A DNA stretch of 64,000 nucleotides from Anthropogastromicrobium aceti (GCF_025567095.1 NZ_JAOQJH010000001.1), one strand, 5' to 3'. Shown: positions 52,861-62,200, counted from the first letter of the stretch. Program-made: numbers and translations. The notes: generated by a model from the sequence alone, not told the origin.

Positions 52861-53505
52861 ATGATGGAATATACCAACAAATATTGGAACATGCTTATGC
52901 CGTTTATCAAAAAGAGCTTAAATAAGCGCTATGGAAAAGCATATACGAAAGCGTTGATTCCAAAAGCAGATGCAGAATATCGAGATATGTTAAATCGCTC
53001 AGATGATATTGGAAGGGACAATCCGATGGCGTCCAACACGTATGAATGTCTGGTCTTCTTGGCAATATGGAAAGCTGCTGATGGAAAAATTTCAGTAGAA
53101 GATCTGCGTGCGATTTCAAAAGATGTGCTGTCCGCTCCGATCATGAAGGTAATGGGCATTTTGATCAATGCCAATAAGGCGAGCGGTATAAAACGAATTC
53201 GAAAAATGATGGAAAGAGATGCGAAGTGGCTGGACGAGCATCCGCAGTATAAAAAATATTCGTGGGATTTCCATTTCGATGAAAAGAAACACAAGGATGG
53301 CTTCTACTATTATTTTACACAGTGTCCATTGAATATATTTGCAAGAAGAGAGGGCTATCTGGAGGTATTGCCGGTTATGTGCGATATTGACCATATAACA
53401 GCTTCCCTGATGCATGCAAAATTAAATAGAAAATACACATTGGCAAGCGGCGGAAAGGTTTGTGATTATTGGTTTGTCGGTGATAAGATGAAAAATCCAA
53501 AATAA
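52861..53505 (+). CDS. L-2-amino-thiazoline-4-carboxylic acid hydrolase-like protein
   Basis: This 214-residue protein resembles the ATC hydrolase family: the segment YYYFTQCPLNIFARREGYLE, LPVMCDIDHITASLM and the C-terminal ASGGKVCDYWFVGD are characteristic, with conserved Cys residues in QCP, MCD and VCD. Named members open the thiazoline ring of ATC, but most homologues in gut Clostridia are uncharacterised and often lie near methyltransferases, as here. Confidence 0.75.
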   Translation: MMEYTNKYWNMLMPFIKKSLNKRYGKAYTKALIPKADAEYRDMLNRSDDIGRDNPMASNTYECLVFLAIWKAADGKISVEDLRAISKDVLSAPIMKVMGILINANKASGIKRIRKMMERDAKWLDEHPQYKKYSWDFHFDEKKHKDGFYYYFTQCPLNIFARREGYLEVLPVMCDIDHITASLMHAKLNRKYTLASGGKVCDYWFVGDKMKNPK

Positions 53506-53510
53506 AAATT

Positions 53511-53579
53511 AAAGTAAAATGAAGTAAGGCAAAAGAAAGTGAAACAAAGTAAGTAAAATAAGGTAAAGTAAGGTAAACG
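53511..53579 (+). repeat. Degenerate AAGTAA/AGGTAA repeat tract
   Basis: About 70 nt of purine-rich sequence with at least six irregular copies of AAGTAA, AGTAA or AGGTAA, spaced about 10 nt apart. It fills the gap between the ATC-hydrolase-like gene and the SDR remnant. Confidence 0.5.
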
Positions 53580-53585
53580 TTCAAT

Positions 53586-53792
53586 ATGATTAAGGAATAT
53601 GGGATCAAAGATTGGAATTCATTTATTCAGACGATTAATGGTTTGACATGGTCTCTTGCAAGAGAACTTGGACCAAGCAATATCCGTGTGAATGCAGTTG
53701 CACCTGGTATCACAAAAACTGATATGGTTGCCGCTTTGCCAGAGCAGGTGATTGCACCACTGATTAAGATGATTCCGCTTAAATTATTTTAG
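53586..53792 (+). pseudogene. Remnant of a short-chain dehydrogenase/reductase gene
   Basis: The frame encodes NGLTWSLARELGPSNIRVNA, VAPGITKTDMV and PLIKMIPLK, the C-terminal part of FabG-like SDR enzymes. The NAD-binding GxxxGxG half, the YxxxK catalytic pair and the very end are absent. The piece ends at a stop directly inside a terminator stem. It is most likely the leftover of a deletion; expression as a 68-residue peptide would not give an active reductase. Confidence 0.8.
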
Positions 53793-53824
53793 CCGCTGGG
53801 ATAGCCCTAGCGGCTAATTTTGTT
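53790..53824 (+). terminator. Rho-independent terminator
   Basis: TAGCCGCT (53790-53797) pairs with AGCGGCTA (53809-53816), with an inner GGG/CCC, followed by ATTTTGTTT. A TTGACA at 53824-53829 may be part of the next promoter; no convincing -10 is seen in 53830-53946. Confidence 0.85.
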
Positions 53825-53946
53825 TGACAAAAATGAAAATATAGTACATTGAATAAATTCGATTTCTGGAATATACTTACAGCAGAATACTTGTAAAAAT
53901 GCAGATAAAAGTCAGTTAAAATCAATAATAAAAGGAGGACATAAAA

Positions 53947-55500
53947 ATGATTTTACAGTTAAATGAGCTGCGTGATAAGCTGGCTGGATGTTGGACCGGA
54001 AAAAATGTAGGAGGTGTGCTTGGAGCACCGTTTGAGTGCAAACGAATGATTCCAAATGTAGATTTTTATGTACAGGATCTTACTCAGGGACCGCCGGCAA
54101 ATGATGACCTAGATTTACAGATTGTGTGGCTGGCTGCTGTTGAGCGGTATGGAAGAAATGTAAATGCGTCAATTCTCGGTGAGTATTGGCTGTCCTTTGT
54201 TGTTCCAAACTGGGTTGAGTATGGAACCGGGAAAACAAATCTTCGTGCAGGTTTAGTTCCGCCATTGAGTGGTGATGTAGATAATACTTATAAGAACAGC
54301 AATGGCTGTTGGATTCGTTCAGAGCTGTGGGCTTGTCTTGCACCGGGACATCCTGAAATAGCAACGCGCTATGCATTTGAGGATGCAATTGTAGATCATG
54401 CTGATGAGGGAATGTATGCAGAAATTTTTACATCAGCAATACAAAGTGCAGCGTTTGTGGAGAATGATAGAGAGAAGCTTGTTGAAATAGGTCTTTCATA
54501 TCTTCCAGAGAACTGTATAACTGCGCAGACAATACGAAAGGCAGTTGACTGCTATCATTCAGGCGTTGATTTCATTGAGGCTAGAAAACTGATTCATAAT
54601 ACAGCACCTGGAACATTTGGCATTCAGGGAATCGCGATTAGTGAAATTCCGACAGAGAATAATGAGGGAATGGAATTGGGTGCAGCTGGTTTTGACGCAC
54701 CGGAGAATGTGGCATTTGTTGTGCTCGGTCTTTTGTATGGAGAAGGCGATTTTGGAAAGAGTCTTATTTTGGCAAATAATTGTGGCGAGGATACTGACTG
54801 CACATGTGCAACGTTAGGCGCACTTTTAGGTATTATGAATGGCGCATCGAAACTTCCAAAGAAATGGACTGATCCGCTGAATGATAAAATTGTTACTATG
54901 TGTATAAATAAAACAGGTGGCGGCATTTGGGTGCCAGAAACAGCAACTCAGCTTGCAGAGCGTATTTTGAGAGATATTCCAGGATTTCTTGGACAGGATC
55001 TTTGTGATGTATTTGCAGAGGGCGGTATGAAAATTGAGTGCTGTGAAAAAGAAGCACTGTTTTGCAAGAAAATAGATGACTATCTTCCATATATTAATTT
55101 AAGCGGCAGAATGTATGAGACACCTTTAAATGAGCTTTGTGCGCAGCCATATGTAGCAAGATATCAATTTACAGCATTTCAGGTTTTGATTGATTATGAG
55201 GGATCAGCTTTCTTTAAAAAAGGAGAAAATCGCAAATTTAAAGTAAAAGTGATCAACTCAAATACAATGAGAGAACAGCAGTGGGTTAAAATAAAGCTGT
55301 ATTTGCCAGACGGTGTCACAGCAGTTGGCGTATCAGAAGTGGAAATGCCATTAAATAATCTTTATCTTTCTTGTGCGGAAAAGGAATTTGAGTTAAATAC
55401 AGAATCATTTATGTCTGGAAGGCTGGAGCTGATTGTAGATGTATCACTTAATGGAAGGCATTCAAGTGGACCTGTAAAAATGGTATTGCTTGGACAGTAA
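53947..55500 (+). CDS. ADP-ribosylglycohydrolase-family protein
   Basis: This 517-residue protein has an ADP-ribosylglycohydrolase fold (about 1-350): LRDKLAGCWTGKNVGGVLGA, the metal-binding NDDLDLQIVW (consensus TDDT/TDDS) and the second metal site NCGEDTDCTCATLGALLG. The DDT motif is changed to DDL, so canonical ADP-ribose hydrolysis is doubtful. A beta-rich C-terminal domain (about 400-517) is added. It directly precedes a GH3 enzyme, and family members in such sites are thought to act on glycosides or nucleosides; this is inference. Confidence 0.83.
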   Translation: MILQLNELRDKLAGCWTGKNVGGVLGAPFECKRMIPNVDFYVQDLTQGPPANDDLDLQIVWLAAVERYGRNVNASILGEYWLSFVVPNWVEYGTGKTNLRAGLVPPLSGDVDNTYKNSNGCWIRSELWACLAPGHPEIATRYAFEDAIVDHADEGMYAEIFTSAIQSAAFVENDREKLVEIGLSYLPENCITAQTIRKAVDCYHSGVDFIEARKLIHNTAPGTFGIQGIAISEIPTENNEGMELGAAGFDAPENVAFVVLGLLYGEGDFGKSLILANNCGEDTDCTCATLGALLGIMNGASKLPKKWTDPLNDKIVTMCINKTGGGIWVPETATQLAERILRDIPGFLGQDLCDVFAEGGMKIECCEKEALFCKKIDDYLPYINLSGRMYETPLNELCAQPYVARYQFTAFQVLIDYEGSAFFKKGENRKFKVKVINSNTMREQQWVKIKLYLPDGVTAVGVSEVEMPLNNLYLSCAEKEFELNTESFMSGRLELIVDVSLNGRHSSGPVKMVLLGQ

Positions 55501-55540
55501 GTGAAATGCTAGTTAATGCAATAAAGGGAGTCGTAAAAAC

Positions 55541-58450
55541 ATGGAAGAAAAAGATAGACAAAATTCATTTTGGAATGCCAAGCTTCCGATTGAAGAGAGA
55601 TTAGACTGGCTTTTAGCCAATATGACACTGGAAGAAAAGATAACATGCATGGCTTCAACTATGCCTGCGCTGCCGCGTTTTGGAATTGATATGAGTTATG
55701 TAGGCGGTGAGGCTGCTCACGGTGTTGAGGCTAGAAATGATCAGAATGGGCGAAATATACCTGAGCCAACTACTTCATTTCCACAGCCAATTGGCATGAG
55801 TGCCAGCTGGGATACAGAGCTTATAAAGAAGGCGGGAGAAGTCACTGGAACAGAGGCAAGAGTACTGTGGCATCGTCATCCGGCTGGTGGACTAAGCCGT
55901 TGGGCACCGACTGTTGATCTGGAGAGAGATCCGCGCTGGGGACGAAATGAGGAAGGTTATGGAGAGGATCCTGTGCTGACAGGAGCAATGGCAGGAGCAT
56001 ACATAGAGGGTATGCAGGGTGATGACCCTAACTATTTGCGTATTGCGGCAACGCTGAAACATTTTTATGCGAATAACACAGAACGTGGCAGAGGCTGGAA
56101 AAATGCGTCTATTGATCCAAGAAATATGTATGAGCTTTATCTTGAACCATTTAGGCGCTGCATCAAAGAGCATGGTGCTGAGGCAGTTATGACGGCCTAC
56201 AATAAAATCAATGGTATTCCGGGAATGTTAAATCCGCAGGTGAAATCTATTTTAAAGAAGCAATATGGTTTAAAGCATGCAGTGTGCGATGGTGGTGCAA
56301 TGGAGCTTGTTAGAAATCTGCATCACTATTTTGGAACACACGCACAGTCACTTGCCGCATCTGTAAAGGCTGGCGTTGATGCAATGTCCGATCCTATGCC
56401 GGTTGTAGAGGAAGCAGCTCGTGAAGCATTAGAATATGGTCTTTTGTCTGAAGATGAAATGGATGAAGCTATTCGCAATGTATTTCGTACAAAATTAAAG
56501 CTAGGTATGTTTGATGATATAGTACAAAATCCGTATGACAGAGTTACAGAAAAAGATCTATGCAGCAACCAGGCACAGAAAGTTTGTCTGGAGCTGACAA
56601 AAAAATCAATTGTTCTTCTTAAAAATGAAGATAATCGTTTGCCACTGTCAGAAACTCTTCATAAAGATCCAGTTTTAGTTGGACCGCTTTGTGATGCCTG
56701 GTATCAGGACTGGTACGGTGGTGAGCCACATCATAAGAGTACGCTAAAAGAAGGCCTAGAGAAGCTTTTGAATACGAAAATTCGCTGTGTGGATGGCTGG
56801 GATCGCATAACGCTTCGTGCTGGTGATCAGTATGTGGCAGTTCAGGAAGATGGCACGCTTTGTCTGTCAGATAAGGCAGATCTGTTTGTGAAAGAGGATT
56901 GGGGCGATGGACGTATAAATCTTAGATGTGAGCGTACAGGAAAGTATGTGACAACTATTTCAAAGGGGCGCCGTCAAAGCGAAGAGGAGGACGGCGCACT
57001 GGTGGCAGTGAAGGATGCTGCGTTTGACTGGTTTGTCACGGCGATTTTTCATATCATTCCTGCAGAGAATGGAGCAGTACGACTTACTAACCGTTTTGAT
57101 CAGCCAATTCAGATTAGCAAGGATAAAAAACTTTATTCTGCACTGACTGGAGAGGGAAGCAGCTTTTTAATGGAGACTGTCGTAGATGGCTTTGAAGAAG
57201 TACAGCGTCTTATGCAGTGTGCAAAGACAGTAATTCTTGCACTTGGCTGTCATCCTATGGTTAATGCAAAGGAAGAAATTGACCGCACAACACTTGCATT
57301 GCCGCCGCATCAGGAGAAACTGGCAAAAATGATCTGTAAAATAAAGCCAGATGCTATTTGCGTTTTATTCTCCAATTATCCGTACACGATTCATTCTGTA
57401 CAGAATACGCTTCCAGCGATTGTATGGAGCGCGACAGGAAGCCAGGATATGGGAACAGCAATGGCTCAGACATTATATGGTAAAAATGCACCAGCTGGGC
57501 GATTGAATATGACATGGTATAACAGCGATGATGATTTGCCTGATATTGATGATTATGATATTATTCGGGGAAAGAGGACATATCGCTATTTTGACAAAGA
57601 GGTGCTGTATCCGTTTGGTCATGGACTGACTTATACAAAGTTTTTGTATTCAAACCTCTCAGTTTATATGTCAGATCCAGCACATATAGAAGTGGCATTT
57701 GATGTTAAAAATACGGGAAAACAGACTAGCGATGAAGTTATTCAGATTTATGCATCAGCGCCAAAATCTCGTGTTCCAAAGCCTCGCCGCCAGCTTCTTG
57801 CATTTGAACGACTTCATGATATTGCGCCAGATGAAGTAAGGCATGTTATAAAGCGTATTTCTACAAACGAGCTTCGTTTTTATGACTGTATCAGTGGAAG
57901 TTTCTTAGTAGAGGAAGGAAATTATATGATTTTTGTGGGTCCATCAAGCAAAGAGACACCACTTTATGATACTATTTTCCTTGCTGGTGAAAAAACTAAA
58001 ACACGAGTATTGACAAAGCGTATCAGAGCAGATCATTTTGACGAATATGAGAATATTGAACTGACACAGGGAATCATGACATTTACAGCAGCAACAGCAA
58101 AAGATAAAGAAAAGCCAGCGCTGCTGCAATGGCGTGACTGTCAGGCAATGGAGGCGAGCGAAGTCCATTTTCTGGCAAAGAGCGCAAAGGGCGGCAGTAT
58201 CGAACTATGTGTGAATGGAAAAAGAGCAGCATTTTGGAGCGGTGATACGCGCCTGTATGAGCCAACACCAATGTTTGAATTGGATAACAATGCAAAAAAA
58301 GAGAGAGAAGAACAGCAAAAGATTTGTGAGCCAATCTATTCAGATATCACAGTGCCGTTTGAACAGATTGGATCAATTAAGCAAGAAAGTCAGACAGTAA
58401 GTATACAAATGACAGGCGACATCAGCTTGTGCTGCTTTTGGCTTAGGTAA
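55541..58450 (+). CDS. Glycoside hydrolase family 3 enzyme with inserted and C-terminal domains
   Basis: This 969-residue GH3 protein (beta-glucosidase/xylosidase type) starts ERLDWLLANMTLEEKITCM. The catalytic nucleophile is Asp250 in HAVCDGGAMELV; upstream are LKHFYANNTERGRG and AVMTAYNKINGIPGM. A beta-trefoil/fascin-like insert (about 425-550; QYVAVQEDGTLCLSDKADLF) splits the second domain. Next come ATGSQDMGTAMAQTLYG, an Fn3-like domain (FEVAFDVKNTGK type) and a CBM6-like end (about 840-969). No signal peptide is seen, so it is cytoplasmic and probably cleaves imported oligosaccharides. Substrate unknown. Confidence 0.9.
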   Translation: MEEKDRQNSFWNAKLPIEERLDWLLANMTLEEKITCMASTMPALPRFGIDMSYVGGEAAHGVEARNDQNGRNIPEPTTSFPQPIGMSASWDTELIKKAGEVTGTEARVLWHRHPAGGLSRWAPTVDLERDPRWGRNEEGYGEDPVLTGAMAGAYIEGMQGDDPNYLRIAATLKHFYANNTERGRGWKNASIDPRNMYELYLEPFRRCIKEHGAEAVMTAYNKINGIPGMLNPQVKSILKKQYGLKHAVCDGGAMELVRNLHHYFGTHAQSLAASVKAGVDAMSDPMPVVEEAAREALEYGLLSEDEMDEAIRNVFRTKLKLGMFDDIVQNPYDRVTEKDLCSNQAQKVCLELTKKSIVLLKNEDNRLPLSETLHKDPVLVGPLCDAWYQDWYGGEPHHKSTLKEGLEKLLNTKIRCVDGWDRITLRAGDQYVAVQEDGTLCLSDKADLFVKEDWGDGRINLRCERTGKYVTTISKGRRQSEEEDGALVAVKDAAFDWFVTAIFHIIPAENGAVRLTNRFDQPIQISKDKKLYSALTGEGSSFLMETVVDGFEEVQRLMQCAKTVILALGCHPMVNAKEEIDRTTLALPPHQEKLAKMICKIKPDAICVLFSNYPYTIHSVQNTLPAIVWSATGSQDMGTAMAQTLYGKNAPAGRLNMTWYNSDDDLPDIDDYDIIRGKRTYRYFDKEVLYPFGHGLTYTKFLYSNLSVYMSDPAHIEVAFDVKNTGKQTSDEVIQIYASAPKSRVPKPRRQLLAFERLHDIAPDEVRHVIKRISTNELRFYDCISGSFLVEEGNYMIFVGPSSKETPLYDTIFLAGEKTKTRVLTKRIRADHFDEYENIELTQGIMTFTAATAKDKEKPALLQWRDCQAMEASEVHFLAKSAKGGSIELCVNGKRAAFWSGDTRLYEPTPMFELDNNAKKEREEQQKICEPIYSDITVPFEQIGSIKQESQTVSIQMTGDISLCCFWLR

Positions 58451-58460
58451 GTCTTTTGGC

Positions 58461-58489
58461 TTGACTTTACTATTTAAGTAGGCTAAGAT
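58461..58489 (+). promoter_or_regulatory. Candidate promoter of the SGNH hydrolase operon
   Basis: TTGACT (58461-58466), a 17-nt spacer and TAAGAT (58484-58489), 44 nt before the start. Confidence 0.55.
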
Positions 58490-58533
58490 ACTAATAAAGT
58501 AATTTATACACATATATTTGTCGGAGGTAAACA

Positions 58534-59079
58534 ATGAAAAAATTACGCATTTTATTTATCGGAAACAGTCATACCTATTACAATGATATGCCAAATATGG
58601 TGGCAGAAAAATCCAGAAAAGAAGGATATGATTGTGAGGTAACGATGATTGCTCACGGAGGATGGTTTTTGGAGCAGCATGTTCAGGAGCCAGATGTGAG
58701 ATTTAACATTTTATATGGTCACTATGATTATGTTGTACTTCAGGAGCACTCACATCCATTTGGACCAGAGGAAAAATTGTTTGATGCAGTTAGACAGCTG
58801 AATACATGGATTCGCGAGGCAAATGCAAAGCCGCTTGTGTATATGACATGGGCAAAGAAGGATGAGCCAGATCAACAGGCGCGCATGACAAAAGCATTTC
58901 GACAGGCTGCAGAAGAGGCAAATGCGCTTTTAGCACCAGTCGGAGAGCTGTGGTGGGAGTATCGTAAAAATCATCCGGAAGTGGAAATGTATGCAGAAGA
59001 TAATGCTCATGCATCAAGAGAAGGCTCAGAATTTGCAGCTGACTGCATCTGGAATACGATTAAAGAATCGTTATCATAA
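58534..59079 (+). CDS. SGNH/GDSL-like hydrolase (DUF4886 type)
   Basis: This 181-residue SGNH-fold protein has the nucleophile block RILFIGNSHTYYNDMP (Ser12), a Gly in IAHGGW, YDYVVLQEHSHPFG with the conserved block III-like part, and the D-x2-H triad end EDNAHASREG (Asp156, His159). Likely an esterase or acetyl-hydrolase for carbohydrate substrates, in keeping with the GH3 gene before it. Cytoplasmic, with no signal peptide. Confidence 0.83.
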   Translation: MKKLRILFIGNSHTYYNDMPNMVAEKSRKEGYDCEVTMIAHGGWFLEQHVQEPDVRFNILYGHYDYVVLQEHSHPFGPEEKLFDAVRQLNTWIREANAKPLVYMTWAKKDEPDQQARMTKAFRQAAEEANALLAPVGELWWEYRKNHPEVEMYAEDNAHASREGSEFAADCIWNTIKESLS

Positions 59080-59104
59080 GAGATACTGGGGATAGGGAGA
59101 ACAT

Positions 59105-60199
59105 ATGGATAAAAAGATGAAGGTTGCAGTTGTCGGATGTGGTGCGATTAGCGACATTTATTTGACAAACATGATTGAGCGTTTTGATAATCTTGAAGTA
59201 GTGGCCTGCTGCGCAGCGCATTTTGAGCATGCACAGAAAAAGGCACAGAAGTATGGAATTAAGGCATGTACATATGAAGAAATTTTATCGGATGATGCGA
59301 TTGAAATGGTTGTAATTTTAACACCAGCACCAACACATGAGGAACTGATTCGCAGAGCAATCGAGGCAGGAAAGCATGTCTATACAGAGAAAACAATGAC
59401 GCTTTCTCATCATACAGCAGAAAAGTTAGTGTCAGAAGCACAAAAAAAAGGATTGTATATCGGATCGGCGCCAGATACTTTTTTGGGAGCAGCATTGCAG
59501 ACAGCTAGAAAAGCGTTGGATGATGGTTTAATCGGAGAAATTACCTCATTTGATGCGTGTGCAAATCGTGATATTGACCTTTTGGCAAGCCTATTTGGAT
59601 TCTTGCGTATGCCTGGAGGCGGTATTGGGTATGATTTCGGTGTGTATTACCTGACAGCACTTGTTAGCTTATTTGGTCCTGTAAATAAGGTTGTGGCTTC
59701 TGTGCGCAATCTGGCACGCAGTCGTGTCAATGTTCTTCCAGATAGTCCTTCATTTGGACAGGAGTTTGCCTACGAGAATGAAAGTCAGATATTTACGATT
59801 CTTGAGATGGAAAATGGTGTTACAGGAACATTCAGTGTAAATGGAGACAGTATAATAAATGATCAGGCAAATTTTACCATTTATGGAAAAAAGGGCATTA
59901 TAAAGATTCCAGATCCAAACAATTTTGGAGGAAATGTAGTTTATATTCCTGCACAGAATGGCTTTGGGAAAAATATGGAGCCTCAAATCTTAGACTATGG
60001 TTTTCCATATGGCGAAAATAGCAGAGGACTTGGTCCTTCAGAAATGGCGGATGCAATCATTAAAGGAAGAAAACATCGTGCCAATGCACAGATGGCATGT
60101 CACGTATTAGAAGTAATTGATTGTATTATGGAAAGTGGTAAAAAAGGAGCGTTTGTAACAGTGACGTCTTCTTGTGAACGGCCAGAAAAGATGAATTAA
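59105..60199 (+). CDS. Gfo/Idh/MocA-family oxidoreductase
   Basis: This 364-residue protein has the N-terminal Rossmann motif VAVVGCGAISDIYLTNMI and TPAPTHEELIRRAIEAGKHV followed by YTEKTM (the EKP motif as EKT). The C-terminal alpha/beta domain is typical. Members oxidise or reduce sugar and inositol derivatives with NAD(P). It probably acts with the neighbouring GH3 and SGNH enzymes on one sugar pathway. Substrate unknown. Confidence 0.9.
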   Translation: MDKKMKVAVVGCGAISDIYLTNMIERFDNLEVVACCAAHFEHAQKKAQKYGIKACTYEEILSDDAIEMVVILTPAPTHEELIRRAIEAGKHVYTEKTMTLSHHTAEKLVSEAQKKGLYIGSAPDTFLGAALQTARKALDDGLIGEITSFDACANRDIDLLASLFGFLRMPGGGIGYDFGVYYLTALVSLFGPVNKVVASVRNLARSRVNVLPDSPSFGQEFAYENESQIFTILEMENGVTGTFSVNGDSIINDQANFTIYGKKGIIKIPDPNNFGGNVVYIPAQNGFGKNMEPQILDYGFPYGENSRGLGPSEMADAIIKGRKHRANAQMACHVLEVIDCIMESGKKGAFVTVTSSCERPEKMN

Positions 60200-60231
60200 A
60201 AAATAAAAGGGAATAAAAAGGAGAATCAAAT

Positions 60232-60708
60232 ATGGAAGGCAATGATATGATCACAAATTTGTACAGACTTCCGAAGTTAGAGGATAGGAAGGATACAATT
60301 CAGATCAAGAGAGCATTTGCAGGTGATAAGGGAGCAATTTTAAACTTTATCAAGAGCAATTTTTCAGATAGTTGGGTATATGAAGCAGAGCATGCCATTA
60401 TGCAGGAGGTACCAAAGTGTTTTATTGCGGTAGAAGATAAAAAGGTTATTGGCTTTGCATGCTACGATTCATCAGCGAAGGGCTTTTTCGGACCTATTGG
60501 TGTGCATCCCGATTATCGTGGAAAAAATGTTGGTCAGTCCCTTTTATTAAAAACGCTTTATGCCATGAAGGAATATGGCTATGGCTATGCAGTTATTGGC
60601 TGGGTTGGTGATGCCGAGATGTTTTATCGCAAAACAGTAGATGCTGAATTTATAAAGGGAGGCAATCCAGAAAACAGCGTTTATTCTAATATGATTTTAA
60701 TGTCCTAA
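60232..60708 (+). CDS. GNAT-family N-acetyltransferase
   Basis: This 158-residue GNAT protein has the acetyl-CoA-binding motif FGPIGVHPDYRGKNVGQSLL (about 83-102; consensus Q/RxxGxG/A) and the later YAVIGWVGDAEMFYRK. Substrate unknown. It is the last gene before the assembly gap and has AAAAGGAG in front. Confidence 0.88.
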   Translation: MEGNDMITNLYRLPKLEDRKDTIQIKRAFAGDKGAILNFIKSNFSDSWVYEAEHAIMQEVPKCFIAVEDKKVIGFACYDSSAKGFFGPIGVHPDYRGKNVGQSLLLKTLYAMKEYGYGYAVIGWVGDAEMFYRKTVDAEFIKGGNPENSVYSNMILMS

Positions 60709-60716
60709 AAGAATAA

Positions 60717-61007
60717 NNNNNNNNNNNNNNNNNNNNNNNNNNNNNNNNNNNNNNNNNNNNNNNNNNNNNNNNNNNNNNNNNNNNNNNNNNNNNNNNNNNN
60801 NNNNNNNNNNNNNNNNNNNNNNNNNNNNNNNNNNNNNNNNNNNNNNNNNNNNNNNNNNNNNNNNNNNNNNNNNNNNNNNNNNNNNNNNNNNNNNNNNNNN
60901 NNNNNNNNNNNNNNNNNNNNNNNNNNNNNNNNNNNNNNNNNNNNNNNNNNNNNNNNNNNNNNNNNNNNNNNNNNNNNNNNNNNNNNNNNNNNNNNNNNNN
61001 NNNNNNN
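60717..61007. other. Assembly gap (291 N)
   Basis: All bases are N. The missing sequence includes at least the C-terminal end of the alpha/beta hydrolase on the minus strand and the ends of both convergent transcripts. The true gap length may differ from 291. Confidence 0.99.
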
Positions 61008-61912
61008 TTTGCTTCATAAAGCTCATTCATCATAGAATATGGGATAAAGTCATCTGCTGTTCCATGAATAAAAAGCATAGGCTTTTCGCATTTAGATACA
61101 GCAGTAAGTGAGCTTGCTTCTTTAAAATCATAACCTGCCTTGTTAGATGCAATCAGGCTTGCAGTCTGCATCAGTGGAAATTCCGGAAGATTGAAGCGAA
61201 GCTTTAATTCATTTGCAAATATTTCCCAGGTGCTTGTATAGCCGCAGTCCTCAACAAATACTTTTACATTTTCAGGAAGTGTTTCACCAGAGGTCATCAT
61301 GACAGTTGCAGCGCCCATGGAGACACCGTGCAGCACAATTTGGGCATCAGGGTCCTGCTCAATGATCCAGTTGATCCATGAGATAATATCGAGGCGGTCA
61401 AGCCAGCCCATACCGACATAATTGCCCTCACTTTTTCCACAGGCGCGAAGGTCAGGTGCTACTACCTGATAGCCATTTTCATAGTAGCGCTGTGAAAACT
61501 CTGTCATTGAATTGTGATCGCAGCGGTAGCCGTGAATCACAATGGCCCAAAGGTGATCGCTGGCAGCAGCTTCATTTTTGTAGTATGCACCATAAAGATT
61601 TAAATTGTCATTTGACAAAATGGTAATATCTTTGGCAGGATGAGCCTCTTCAAAAAGGGCGGCTGAAAGACCCATTTGCTTTTTGGCATCATTTATGATT
61701 GTCTCTGCGTCAGCACTTTTTTGGGCTTCAATATTTGCGTCAGCATCATCAGAAACCGTACGGTTTCCACCGTCGCCGCCACGGCCGATAGCGTAGTTGA
61801 CAAGATAATTTCCAGCAAAAAAATCTGTGGCAGAGGTCAAAACGACAACTGCGCCGCCAATTCCGGCAGCAGCTTTTTGTATAGTAGATATTTTTTTGAT
61901 ATGTTTTTTCAT
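61008..61912 (-). CDS. Alpha/beta hydrolase, secreted or membrane-anchored (partial)
   Basis: The visible 301 residues lack the C-terminus, lost in the gap. An N-terminal basic and hydrophobic stretch (MKKHIKKISTIQKAAAGIGG, then VVVLTSATDFF) is a signal or anchor. The fold shows AIVIHGYRCDHNSM (oxyanion region), the nucleophile elbow VLHGVSMGAATVMM and the acid in FIHGTADDFIPY; the catalytic His would be in the missing part. Such proteins are cell-surface lipases or esterases of broad type. Confidence 0.85.
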
Positions 61913-62057
61913 TAAAGCTTAATGTCCTTTCAGTTAATGCGTTAATTATTGTAACAAAATCAGCATGAAAATGCAATCGAAGGTTATGAAGAGTTGATTA
62001 AAATTCATAGAAAAAAAGTAAAATCAATTGTGTATAGCATGAAATATGTGGTAAAAT

Positions 62058-62200
62058 GTAACTATTCAGAGCCATGCAAAATTGCTTTCTGTGAATGCTT
62101 GCATTCAGACAGAATAGCAATTTTATATGGCGAGGTAACCACATGAGCAAAATAGAAGCATCGAAGATGCGATTTTGCGAATGGGGTTCTGAATAGTTAC
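62058..62200. repeat. 143-nt imperfect palindromic intergenic element
   Basis: GTAACTATTCAG at 62058-62069 is inverted as CTGAATAGTTAC at 62189-62200. Further inward, CATGCAAAATTGC faces GCGATTTTGCGAATG, and there are two inner hairpins, GAATGC-TT-GCATTC at about 62093-62106 and GCATC-GAA-GATGC at about 62158-62170. No open frame is present. It resembles a MITE-like or palindromic repeat, or a structured RNA; only one copy is in this window. Confidence 0.65.

Noticed and set aside
53511..53579. CRISPR array
   Set aside because: The repeats are 5-6 nt, irregular and without unique spacers. No CRISPR array or cas gene was seen anywhere in the window.
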